A DNA stretch of 64,000 nucleotides, from positions 56,347,001 through 56,411,000 of the forward strand of contig BRKX01000007.1 of the NCBI GenBank assembly GCA_026008535.1, written 5' to 3'. The notes under the pieces are model-generated. The model saw nothing but the letters and a program-made list of their open reading frames with translations, was not told the DNA's origin and did not search any database. Positions 33,241 through 43,471 of the stretch are shown here, in pieces. The DNA comes from Perilla frutescens (Eukaryota; Streptophyta; Magnoliopsida; Lamiales; Lamiaceae). Positions within the stretch are counted from its first letter, which is position 1. Each line of letters begins with the position of its first letter. A program made the position numbers and the translations under genes.

Positions 33241-33700
33241 AAGTTGCTAGAGGGGATGAGTTTAAAATACACAATCTAAGAATGCTTGTAGTGGTAACCC
33301 AACCATGATGACTGGAGATCCTAAGAACTTGGTTCAATGGGAAAACAAAGCTACAAACGTTTGGTTTGATAGCACTTGGAAACTTATAAGTGAAACTTTC
33401 CTTGTGAGCAAACCAAGTGCACACCTGTCAATGTGGTAAGGATAAGTCCTATGACTTTTAATGATTCCTAAACCTAATGAGGTTGAGTATGGCAGGATAC
33501 TTAGAAGAGGAGATCACCTATATAAGTGATAAGTGGGGGCCGCTTCTAAGAGATACTTATGAATTCAAAGAGGTTGTCCATGGCCTGAAAAGGACACAAA
33601 CATGATAACAGATAGTGTTTGAGACATAGCTGTTTTCAATACTATTGAAGAGTGATGAACTAGACAAGGTTTTGATTTGAGGGGAAAAGGTTTAAATTTT
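33241..33700 (+). other. 3' untranslated tail of element G
   Basis: Non-coding sequence that follows the RNase H in this copia group, with GGTAACCCAACC and GGAGATCC...AACTTGGTTCAATGGG segments that I recognise from related elements by memory. It ends near the purine stretch GAGGGGAAAAGG (33679-33690). The LTR that should follow is absent. Confidence 0.5.
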
Positions 33701-34590
33701 TAGGAAAAGAAGAAAGTGAAGAGGACTGTGAGTTGTTTACACTTACTGTACAATACACGTGGCACCGACAGCACAATGGCGTCACTACCACGAGAAAGAT
33801 GAAGAGAATTTGAAGATTCTAAAAGAAGGGAGGCTACCAGCTACCGCAAGAAGGAAGAAGAGAAACTGGAGATGAAAAGGAGGGACTATGCAAAATATCA
33901 TTAACTTGAAAGGGTAAAATAGATACTAAATAAGTTATTTCATTATATTTAAATATGGAGGCTATACTGAGTAAAATTATGGGTGTATATAGAATCACTC
34001 TATTATAAAATGTTGAAATTTGTATAATTTTTAGTTCTTGGATAATTGTGTGTTAGTGTGTGAAAATTATGAGTAATAGTGTGAGAACAAATTCAAGTGC
34101 GTAAAAAAAATATTTAGTGCGTGTTTTCTAACGGTGTTATATTATTCATCCACATGCAGAAGGAGCAATGTGAGTCATTTTAGTCAATAAGAGAGCTAAT
34201 TGAACCAAATAGTCAAGAACGAGACAATATGAGCCCTATAGAATAGTCGTGGGGACTATTTAACCCTTATACCTTTATACTATTACATTCTAAAAAATAT
34301 AACTAATCATTATAAAAAAAATGCATGAACCAAGAAGAGAAGGCATAATGAATTCCCGTCCGTCGTAGACAACAACTCTTAGATTCGACCAAGATGACTT
34401 CCGACTCAATGTTGCAGCTTCTTCTTTATCGCCACCAGGCTCGTAAGAGAAGAGGGTAAAATTAAATTTAGGAACCTAAAAAAAAAATTAATTGCCACTT
34501 CTTATTTGAACTTTTTTTAATTTTGGCTTCTTTTTGAAAACTGATTAATATATCCGTAAAAAAATTCTAAGCGCTCTCTTTGTTCGAAAC
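33701..34590. other. AT-rich spacer between elements G and D
   Basis: No gene or repeat boundary was recognised. Purine-rich to about 33890, then strongly AT-rich. It ends with the GAAAC target site of element D (34586-34590). Confidence 0.45.
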
Positions 34591-34844
34591 TATTGAGATC
34601 TCATACATGCAACATACTTTTTCTCCATGAAGGTGCATGGTTATTTTCCCTGTAGCTCAGCTCCACTGCTGATTAGGTTCACGTGGCGGTAGATATTTTG
34701 TTCTTTCCCACCTCTCTTTAGCTTAGGCATCATGTTTTCCATCATCTAGTATAAATAAGTGTGGAGCTTAGTTGATTGTTGTAGTTCTGTAAAAGAAATT
34801 ATCATGAAATACAAAATATTTTTCCCAATCTCATTTTCTCTACA
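34591..34844 (+). repeat. 5' LTR of element D
   Basis: 254 bp. The start TATTGAGATCTC is a mutated form of the 3' LTR start TGTTGAGATCTC, and it ends TTCTCTACA. It contains a TATAAATAAG promoter near 34749. An open frame beginning at 34759 runs through the LTR end into the internal region, but that is a by-product of the gag deletion. Confidence 0.9.
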
Positions 34845-34856
34845 TGGTATCAGAGC
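34845..34856 (+). other. Primer-binding site of element D (initiator tRNA-Met)
   Basis: TGGTATCAGAGC directly abuts the 5' LTR. Confidence 0.93.
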
Positions 34857-36375
34857 ACCTGAGTTCACGCATAATCTCATCTCTGTGGGACAGCTTAGAA
34901 AAACTCTTAATAGTAGAGTTATATTTCTTGAATCACATTACCTTGTGCAGAAGAAAACTTCAGATTCTATTTTGGGCATTGCCAAGATGAAAGGGGCTTT
35001 ATATGTGTTTACTCATGAATACCAGTTCACAGTTCAAGTTCACTCAGCAAGTACTCCTAGTTTGAGTGAATTTCATAATCTCCTTGGTCACCCATCCATT
35101 ACAGCTATGAAGCACCTGGATTTTGTGCACAAAAGATATAGACAAGAAGATTATAATGCTCTTGAAGAGTGTGGTATCTGTTATAACTTATAAGGCAAAG
35201 CAGCAAAGAAACCCTTTTCCAACTCTTATCAGAAGGAGTGAAAAGATGTTCAACATTATTCATGCAGATGTTTGGGGCCCCTACTCAAATTCTGGCATCA
35301 CACAGAACCTTATTTCCTCACCCTTGTAGATGACTTCTCAAGGGCAACTTGGACATTTCTATTCAAGCAGAAGAGTTAAGTTTGGACTTTGCTTAGAAGG
35401 TTTATCTTAATGGTGAAGACTCAATTTCATACCCCTGTCCAAATACTCAGATCTGATAATCGCACAGAGTTCACAGGTAGAAATACTCAAGATCTCTTGA
35501 CAGAACATGGCATTTTGCATCAAAGGTCCTGTGTTTATTCTCCCCAATAGAATGGTGTTGTTGAGAGAAAGCACATGCATTTGTTGTAAGTAGCAAGGTC
35601 ACTTATGTTCCAGAGTAGATTACCATCTCAGTTTTGGCCTTACTCTATTCTTTTTGCAAGTTATCTGATCAATAGACTTCTACCTGCAGTGCTTCAGTGG
35701 AGAACTCCATATGAGCTGCTGTTTGGGAGCCTTGACACTCTATCTGGCATTCAATCTTTTAGTTGTTTGGTTTACAGAGTCAATACACTACCTTCTAGGC
35801 ACAAATTTTCACCTATAAGCTCTCAGTGTATCTACTTGGGGCCTGTTTCACAGCATAAAGGTGTTCTCACCTATGATCTCCTTACACATCAAGTTATAGT
35901 AAGTAGAGATGTGCAATTCTTTCCCACACATATTCCCTTACAAGTTCCTTATACCTCTCATATTGAGATGCTTTTCCTCTCCTTTGATAATCCTTCACCA
36001 GATTGTCACATACCAGTTTCTACTCCTATGAATATTACTGTTTCTCTATCTCCTATTCCTCACTCTCATACGCCCACTATCTTACCAGACACAAATGCTA
36101 ATTCTCCTTCACATATTTGTGTTCCACCTATACCACAAGAACATGGGCAATCACAGCCTTCATCTATTCCACTCAAGAAAAGTAAAAGAGTTATTAGACC
36201 ACCTAAGTACCTTGATGACTATGTCTGCTCGGCAGTCCCCTCTTCTTTTTCTTTCACCTCTAAATTGCAGCATACTCCACCCACATTTCCCTATTACACC
36301 TCTGCATCACTTTCTCTATCTTATGCTGCTTTTCTCATGGATGTTGATAATACACAGGAGCCAGCCACTTACTAA
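34857..36375 (+). pseudogene. Element D pre-integrase and integrase
   Basis: The internal region opens with PEFTHNLISVGQLRK, which normally follows the protease, so gag and protease have been deleted between the primer site and this point. FHNLLGHPS and CGICYNL represent the zinc module; the integrase core is scattered over several frames (IHADVWGPY, RSDNRTEFTG, a damaged NGVVERKHMHLL). The segment 35605-36375 holds the C-terminal part (FWPYSILFASYLINRLL, YELLFGS, CIYLGPVSQHKGVLTYD). Several stops and frameshifts make it non-functional. Confidence 0.85.
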
Positions 36376-37385
36376 GAAGCTTGTAAATCACCAGCATAGG
36401 TTACAGCCATACAGAAAGAGTTGGATGCCCTTGAGGCTAATAACATATGGGAGATAGTTCCCTTATCCCCAGGCAAACAAGCAATTGGCAGTAAATGGGT
36501 TTATAAGGTGAAGCTTCACTCTGATGGCAGTGTTGAGAGATTGAAAGCCCGTTTGGTCGCAAAGGGTTTTCATCAAGTTTTTGGTATTAACTACCATGAT
36601 GTTTTTGCTCATTTAGCCAAAATGGTTACTGTGAGGATGTGTCTTGCTATTGCAACACAGTTGCAGTGGTACTTGCATCAAATTGATATAAATAATGCCT
36701 TCCTTCATGGCTATTTGACTGATGAGATTTATATGCACTTGGCACAGGGCTATAGCAAGGGTCAATCTGGAGATGTTTGAAAATTAGTCAAGAGATTTTA
36801 TGGGCTTAAACAGGCTTCTAGGGAGTGGAATGTGGAATTCAGTAAGCTACTCTTCTCTCTTGGCTTTCTACAATCTGAAGCTGATCATTGCTTATTCACC
36901 AAAGAAACAGGTGATCATTTCATTGCCTTACTTGTCTATGTGGATGACATCCTTCTCCTAGGGCCTTCCTTGAAAATTATTCAATCTGTGAAAGATGCTC
37001 TGGATCAAATCTTCACCATTAAAGATCTTGGTGAAGCCACATATTTCTTAGGCATGGAGATTTCCCATTCTTCTTCTGGTACATACCTTTTCCAACGCAA
37101 ATATATACTTGATTTGTTGGTTTCGACTGGTGTGCTTGGTAGCAAGTCAGTCTCCACATCTCTGCCACCGGGTCTTACTCTTACCAAGGAGGGTGATCCT
37201 CTACCTAATCTAGAATCCTATAGAAAATTGGTAGGTAAGCTGCTCTACATTAACTTGACTAAACCTGATCTCTCTTATGTAATACAGCAACTCAGTCAGT
37301 TTGGTACTACTCCCACAAACTCTCATTGGTTAGTCGCGTTGCATGTCCTCTGCTACCTCAAAGGCTGTCCTTAATTGGGACTTCA
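36376..37385 (+). pseudogene. Element D reverse transcriptase
   Basis: Two open segments, 36421-36780 and 36832-37374. Motifs: GSKWVYKVK, ARLVAKGFHQ, HQIDINNAFLHG (usual D-V-K-N-A-F region), YGLKQASREWN and the YVDD site in LVYVDDILLLG, then LVGKLLYINLTKPDLSY. A TGA at 36778-36780 separates the two. The sequence runs to LKGCP and a stop, immediately before the B insertion site. Confidence 0.9.
37381..37385. repeat. Target-site duplication of element B, left
   Basis: CTTCA here is repeated exactly at 61584-61588. The D coding sequence is interrupted between these copies, proving that B inserted into D. Confidence 0.95.
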
Positions 37386-38347
37386 TGATACGACCCGGAT
37401 AATTAATCTAGGATGAACAAAAGACGTAGCGGAAGAATTCTAAGAATTGAAACACGTTAACTAATGAAGGGCTTCAATCTGACTCGATAAACAATGAAAA
37501 TATGACAATCTAGGCAACTAAAATACGTAGATGATGTCACAAACTATGTAACACAAAACCAAGGGAATGAGGGCTGAAAAGGGACGAAATAAGGCTGGAA
37601 TTTGATTAGGAATTCGTGCGTGATGGTTTGTGAAGAAGGGCTTGGAGAAAGTAGGATATGTTAGGGATAAAATGAACTTACGTAGGAATTCGGATTGAAT
37701 CGAACTTGAACTTGGGGCTAACTTGAAGCGGACGGTGATGAGGATGATTGGCGTCGAGTATGGTGTTGATGGTTGATAATGTTGTGGTGAATCACAACCC
37801 GATAGCCTCCTTGAATCTCAACCGTATCCAAGGTTGAAATCTCCAAGTTGATCTTCGTGTAGCGAATACCGGTTAATCCCTTAAGTGGATTAAGAAATAC
37901 CCTTTAATAAGAATTAAAGTTGCTAGCTCTAAGAATAAATATTTTCATGTGAAACTATTCAAAAGACGTAAAAGATTGAGACACAATTGTATGTAAAACC
38001 AATTTAATTCAACAATGTCTAAAGTCTCAATGTGACAATGTTCCCCTATTTATAAGAACTAATAGGGCCGAAAACTAGAGCTATTATGGACGAAAATAAG
38101 GGATCCAAAAAGAGATTCAACTAGACTAGGAAATTGCCTAAACTAGAATTCTATTTAAGGTAGAAACTTGCTTTAATTAAAATTCTAGTCAAACCTATGA
38201 CTATAGACTATAATGACCAAAAATTATGACCAAATAATTAAATAAAATCTGATCTACTATAGTCCCAAAATTAAATAAAATAAATACTATAGTCTAAAAT
38301 AAAATTAACCCCTTAATTAAATAATCAAGGGCCGATTTTCTTCTCAC

Positions 38348-38397
38348 TTGCACACGTGCACGTCGATCTTCATACAACACTATGCACACGTGCACTT
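38348..38397 (-). promoter_or_regulatory. Paired G-box elements in the B LTR
   Basis: Two copies of GCACACGTGCAC, 34 bases apart, each with a CACGTG core, about 300 bases upstream of the LTR TATA box. Both are also in the other B LTR (61309-61342 region). CACGTG is the binding core for plant bZIP and bHLH factors, including ABA- and light-responsive ones; a function here is inferred. Confidence 0.65.
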
Positions 38398-38418
38398 TTA
38401 CTCTTCATCTTCAAGTCT

Positions 38419-38635
38419 TCAAGTTATGTTCTCCATAGTGTGATCTTGATCATCATTAGTTAATAAATTAACTATCTTGGAATTGCTTCTTTCGATTTCT
38501 TTATCTCCAATCTCGAGCTTTCTTCGAATCAACACTTGCAAGTATGCTTGAATCTTCTTAGCTCTTGATCTTGTAATTTGTCCTCGAAATTGCAACTCCG
38601 GGTCTTGATCTTCATTGTTGCCCATGGCTTCATCA
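38419..38635 (-). CDS. LTR-encoded C-terminal pol peptide (B 3' LTR copy)
   Basis: The frame opens at the first base of the LTR (DEAMG), passes DPELQFRGQITR, RAKKIQ, RRKLE and NLLT, and stops at 38419-38421. Ignoring the E2 insertion, the polypurine tract and the preceding internal sequence (LRANSFQQEGN) are in the same frame, so the polyprotein reads into the LTR. The F LTR encodes a similar peptide; the B 5' LTR copy has two in-frame stops. CRM-type elements are described as having pol extending into the LTR. Basic and probably nucleic-acid or chromatin related; role unknown. Confidence 0.65.
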
Positions 38636-38638
38636 TTC
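38634..38638. repeat. Target-site duplication of solo LTR E2
   Basis: CATTC at 38634-38638 and 40102-40106. The insertion point is inside the B polypurine tract, three bases from the LTR. Confidence 0.95.
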
Positions 38639-40101
38639 TGTTAGTTTTCATATGATGTGCACGTGTGCAATGGGTGAGGTCTTTGTATACTTTTCTGATG
38701 ATATGATGATATGAAATAAAAGTTATTGCAGTCACTGTTTGCATTTAGATTATGTTCTATAATTGTTTTATGCAATGTTCCATATACTTACATTGTAGAT
38801 GATATGGTGTGGGGAGTCACACGGTAAGATCATATCATTAGAACCTTGTAATGTATTAAAGAGCTCACGGCTTAGATGGTCCTGAACACACCATCGGTAC
38901 ACTGTAGAATAATCTGATAAGTTAGTTTATCTTGACTAACTGATTATTCTAGTACACTAGTTAGTGTATTGAGGAACATCACGATAGGATACTATTCTCT
39001 GTCTCTGACCCAGTTACTGAGAGAATAAAGATCCACAGAGTTCGGGTTCTGAACTCATGTGATATTGGCGAGCATATGTGTGCGTTGTTTATTGCTTTGA
39101 TTTATCAATGGGTGAGATCTTTTCGTAGATCGAATTCGATATCTTGGGTAATAACAATTTATACATGATGTCTCGAGCAGTATGCATGAGCACTGTGTCC
39201 TGGTGCGCCAGGTTGATGATGTTCTCTTGAGGAAGCACAAGTTCATGTTGAAACCCTGCAGGTGGAATTTATTCCGTACATGAATAAAGCTTGTGTGGTA
39301 CTACTCAAGGTTTTAGATGTTAATTAATTATAGCTGTCAGAGGCTTACATAATTAATTAATTAATATTATATCTTAAACACGGGGAATGGCTGGACTAAA
39401 GGAGTAAGCATATTCGTAAATATGTATTAAATTGGTAGGTCAGTTTTACTTCTTTAGTGGAATAAAAGTAAAAGTTAATTTATTTAATTATATCCTAGGT
39501 TTATTGGATATTGGATATTAATTAAATTAGTGGGCCAATTTAATATTCTTCTAGATCCCTGTTGTAGCCCAATTGACTGAAAGTGGACTGGATATTGAAC
39601 TTGAGATAGAGGGCCCAGCCCAATAGGGCTGAAACATGAAATTTTCGCCCCTCCTTATATATAAGGGGAGGGGGGCACGAAAATTTGATGATGAAATTCA
39701 TAGGAAATCAGCCCCTCTTAGTCTCTCAAAGTTATCCATAGATTTCACAATTATATCTAGTAGATTTCAGCCCACTCTGAATCTAGATACAGTCCGGGAA
39801 TACAACAGAAGATCTTGGAGTAGAATCTGTGGTGCTCGATTTTTTGAGGTGTTAGGTGGCGCCAACTACAGTTCATTCAACAGCAAGATTAGATCTTTAA
39901 TCTTGTCCACAGACCGTCTATCGATTTGTAAGTAGATTCATTTCTATGTCTTCCACTTTTTTAGATTCGAATCTGCTTTGCATGCCTTTTGATTAGACTG
40001 TGATAAACATGCATGTTACATAAAATTATGATTTGCATGAACACGGATTAATGAACATCCAATTAGATCCTGCGGTGGTTTAATTCGAAAAAACCCCAAC
40101 A
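38639..40101 (+). mobile_element. Solo LTR E2 of the element E family
   Basis: 1463 bp, TGTTAGTTTT to CCCCAACA, co-linear with the E LTRs apart from small differences and one replaced segment: 16 bp near the tip (GTATACTGGAAGACTT in E) is substituted by 30 bp at 38649-38678. The exact TSD shows that it inserted as a full element and lost its body by LTR recombination. Same orientation as element E. Confidence 0.94.
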
Positions 40102-40106
40102 CATTC

Positions 40107-40122
40107 CCCTCTTGCTGAAAAG
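40107..40122 (-). other. Polypurine tract of element B, interrupted by E2
   Basis: On the minus strand AGCAAGAGGGG precedes the E2 insertion, and the last bases AA adjoin the LTR start TGATGAAG on the far side. Before the insertion the tract would have abutted the LTR. Confidence 0.75.
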
Positions 40123-41209
40123 AATTCGCCCTCAAATTTGGATCATCGTCTTGATCAAATTCATCTGCATCAAAGGGAGATAAATCAGCAACATTAAACA
40201 TTGAAGAACACTTATACTCACCAGGTAAATCAATATGATACGCATTGTCATTGACTCGGCTCAGGACGGTGAAAGGACCATCTCCTCTTGGTGACAATTT
40301 CTACTTCCTTAGATTTGGAAATCGGTCAGGACTCAGATGAATCTAAACACGATCATCGGGCTGGAAGACTACAAATTTGCATCTCGTGTTGCGTGCGGCG
40401 GCAACTGTGGATCCTTTGTGTTCGATCCGGGCTCGAACTTTCTCATGCATGTCCTTGATAAGGTCAGCTCTCTTCAATCCTTTAACACTCGTTGGATGCT
40501 CAATGGGTAAAGGAATCAAATCACTAGGTGTAAGTGGATTAAATCCATAAACAACCTCAAATGGAGACATGTTAGTAGAAGAATGAATAACACGATTGTA
40601 AGCAAATTCAGCATAAGGTAAACATTATTCCCATAACTTCACATTATTCTTAATTAAAGACCTAAGCAAAGTTCCTAATGTACGATTCACAACCTCAGTT
40701 TGACCATCGGTTTGTGGATGACATGCAGTAGAAAACAACAGCTTAGTCCCTAATTTTCCCCATAAAACTCGCCAAAAGTGTCCTAAGAATTTGGAATCCC
40801 TATCACTAACAATAGTTCTAGGAATGCCATGCAATCTAACAACATGAATAAAGAACAAATTGGCTATATGAACAGCATCATCGATTTTTCTACATGCAAT
40901 GAAATGTGCCATTTTAGAAAATGCGTCATTTTAGAAAACCTATCAACTACAACAAACACATAATCTTTACTCGATCTAGACCTAGGCAAACCCAAAATGA
41001 ATTCCATAGATAAATCAATCCAAGGGCTAGATAGAGCAGGTAAAGGCATGTAAAGACCAAAAAGATGCGAAGTAGATTTATACTTATGACAAGTAGCACA
41101 TCTACTACACATATGTTCAACATCACGTTTCATATACGGCTAAAAGAAATGCTCATGCAACAAGGATAATGTTTTATGCGCACCAAAATGTCCCAGTAAT
41201 CCTCCGCAT
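40123..41209 (-). pseudogene. Element B integrase
   Basis: Overlapping open segments (41133-40864, 40912-40625, 40570-40343, 40297-40107) give an integrase: the HHCC zinc module with CSRCATCHKYKS (its N-terminal half displaced by a frameshift and a TAG near 41144), the core with WIDLSMEFILGLP, FVVVDRFSKM, IVSDRDSKFLGHFW and NRTLGTLLR (D-D-E), then SPFEVVYG, a DGPFTVL...NDNAYHIDLPG segment and FNVADLSPFD. The frame then runs through LRANSFQQEGN into the polypurine tract. A canonical chromodomain is not obvious. Confidence 0.85.
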
Positions 41210-41809
41210 GTGATTCTAAAACAAGTAGCTCACGCATAGAACAAGTAGGAATGCATAACTTGGACTCTTTAAACAAGAACCCATCATGCACATAGAAACC
41301 ATCAAAAGACTTCATAAATTTTGAACACTTCTCATAAAGGGGCGAGAAAAATGGGTCCGATTCATACAAAGTCTTAATAGACTCAAATCCAAGCATCTTA
41401 GTATACATTAAGTTAAGCAACGTATACCTTCGAGAGAGGGCGTTGGTGACGATGTTGTCTTCTCCTTTCTTGTACTTGATGATGTACGGAAATGACTCGA
41501 TGAACTCGACCCATCTCGCATGTCGCTTGTTCAAGTTGCTTTGACCTTTCAAATGTTTCAAGCTCTCATGATCCGTGTGAATGACGAACTCCTTGGGCCA
41601 AAGATAGTACTGCCATGTGCCCAATGCACTCTTCAAAGTGTAGAGCTTCTTATCATACGTCAAATATCTCAAGACGGCGCCGTTAAGCTTTTCACTGAAG
41701 TAAGCCACGGGTCATTTTTCCTACATCAAAACAGCACAAATAACTATCCCGGAGGCATCACACTCGATCTCAAGAGTTTTGGAAAAATCCGATAAACATA
41801 AAACAGGAG
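41130..41809 (-). pseudogene. Element B RNase H
   Basis: Starts next to the C insertion with VLCLSDFSKTLEIECDASG, where the aspartate of CDAS is the first catalytic residue. After a stop near 41720 it continues as VAYFSEKLN, YDKKLYTLKSALGTWQYYL and VIHTDHESLKHLKGQ, then GEDNIVTNALSRRY. These match gypsy RNase H, with N-A-L-S-R near the end of the domain. Confidence 0.88.
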
Positions 41810-41814
41810 CAGAA
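41810..41814. repeat. Target-site duplication of element C, left
   Basis: CAGAA here and at 53926-53930, flanking the two C LTRs. The B reading frame is continuous across the empty site, between the reverse transcriptase and RNase H. Confidence 0.95.
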
Positions 41815-43402
41815 TGACAAGTCCAAATTCTCTCATGTTTTTGTGTCTTATTCTCGTTCTTTTGTCCTTTGTTTTTTCTATTTTTTGAGTCGGAAAGAGC
41901 CAGAATGGGCACAAGGGGCAGCAGGAGGTAGGAGAATCACTTCTAGATAGCACAATGGTGCCAATGATACCAATATGGGCAACAACTTCTCAGCAGAAAG
42001 CTCTCTCTCGAGCATGGCGGAAATCGACCATCATTCCAGCAAAAGCTGAAGGAGAAGTTTGTGATCGTGCCCACAACAACACCAGAGTGATTGAGAGGAG
42101 AAGAAGAGAAGACTAGGCACAAGGGAAACTAATGCTAGCTACAGCAGGAGCAATGCACCCTAGCCACCGAAGGAAAAAAGAGCCGCGGAAGGCAAGTTGA
42201 CGCTTCCAGAAGGATGCTCGGCTCTACAAAGAAAGTTGCTATGTCGACGGAACTAGGGCACGGCAAGTACAAAATCTGCGACTCAGAATCTTCTAAATAA
42301 GGGAAGAATCTGCCAGATATGGAAAGTTGAGGGCATGGCGGCTGCATGTTGGGCTGAAGATCCCCGGCCTGTCGGGAAGTTTACCTAGTGTCTTTGTACT
42401 CCTATATAAGTAGATTTGATGGCAGAAAACAAACAACTCTTTACCGTCTTTATTTCTTTTTACGCACAAATAATTTATTTTTCCGCACTAGTTTTATGTT
42501 TTTCAATCCAGCGTTGGTGTTGGATTCTTTTGCTAATTAATATAAGTAAGTTTTTTCGTTCATATTATGTTTTGTTTTATTTCTTTTACTTATTTTTATT
42601 ATTCTAAGTCTAGCATAAGCGGCTAGACTCGTTATTCCGAATTGAACAAAGATAAGAACTTAATGAACACGTAAGAACCGTGAGGCTTATGGGCATAAAC
42701 TATCTGAATCTGGTTCCGTCGTGTAGTCATTTTCTTTGTTGCATTATACAGTGGGCTAAGCTAGTTAATCGTGGCTGATCACTCGTTAATTAGAATTGTG
42801 TTCACTACCTCTATAAATGGTTAATGAATCGTAGCTGTGTGTTGGTCATAAAGGGATGAGATGCATCATGGGTACTGAGGGCATAAGAGAGATCTTTGTC
42901 TAGGTAAATTTGGGTCTGTCTCGATCATAATGCTGCTTTGTTGCTTACAATCATATGAGAGATCGGGGTTAGGTAGCAAGTTAGAGTTTAGTGGACGAGA
43001 GATCACCTCTAAGCTAAACTGAAATGATAGATTGGGTACGTTGAGAGAGATCCGGTACCTTTAACCAGATAATTAGATCTACATAAGTAATCATCGTGCC
43101 CATGATCGGTCAAGTGTTTGTTAAGTTCGACGTCTAATTTCTAATTCGGAATACATGTACTACTAATATTTTCCTTTCTTGTTTTGTTTTGTTTTGTTTA
43201 GTTATTTTATTCTACAGTCTTTAAATACAAGTACAGAGACCATAACAATCCTTAAACCTTTTGGAAAAGTGACACTGAAGATAGACTTCGCAGCTCCTCG
43301 TGGGATCGACCCTTACTCGCATAAAGCTTGCTACGCCTTGCAATGGGCATAAGGATAACTCTCTCTTGAGAATTATTCTGACCGTGAAACGACCGCGCGT
43401 CA
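41815..43402 (+). repeat. 5' LTR of element C
   Basis: 1588 bp, TGACAAGTCC to GACCGCGCGTCA. A CCTATATAAG TATA box lies near 42402. The half after the TATA box has many GAGAGATC-type repeats. Confidence 0.95.
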
Positions 43403-43405
43403 GAA

Positions 43406-43424
43406 TCGACGCCGTTACCGGGGA
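43406..43424 (+). other. Primer-binding site of element C (tRNA-Asp type)
   Basis: TCGACGCCGTTACCGGGGA corresponds to the TGGCGCCGTTGCCGGGGA site typical of Athila elements, with three changes. It lies three bases after the LTR. Confidence 0.75.
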
Positions 43425-43471
43425 GCTAGTTCTTGAAAGTCTATTTTCCAATTTGTTAGCCTGGCCGGTGG

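Larger units (their letters stand above)
23096..33700 (+). mobile_element. Ty1/copia element G, degenerate, 3' LTR not found
   Basis: The 5' LTR starts TGTTGGAAAATC at 23096, is interrupted at 24011 by gypsy element F, and resumes at 28981 until about 29292. Gag, protease, integrase, reverse transcriptase and RNase H follow in order up to about 33240, and a non-coding tail runs to about 33700 and a possible polypurine stretch (GAGGGGAAAAGG). No second copy of the TGTTGGAAAATC LTR appears downstream, so the 3' LTR is lost or outside a rearrangement. Multiple stops, frameshifts and lost zinc ligands mark it as old. Confidence 0.8.
37386..38635 (-). repeat. 3' LTR of element B
   Basis: On the minus strand it runs from TGATGAAGCCATG to GGGTCGTATCA. 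It has a TATAAATA box at 38047-38054 (minus) and two CACGTG cores upstream at 38353-38358 and 38387-38392. The first ~220 bases are an open frame (see the separate entry). Confidence 0.95.

Noticed and set aside
34759..34856. Apparent protein start inside the D 5' LTR
   Set aside because: The frame is continuous only because gag was deleted next to the primer site; the true polyprotein start is lost.
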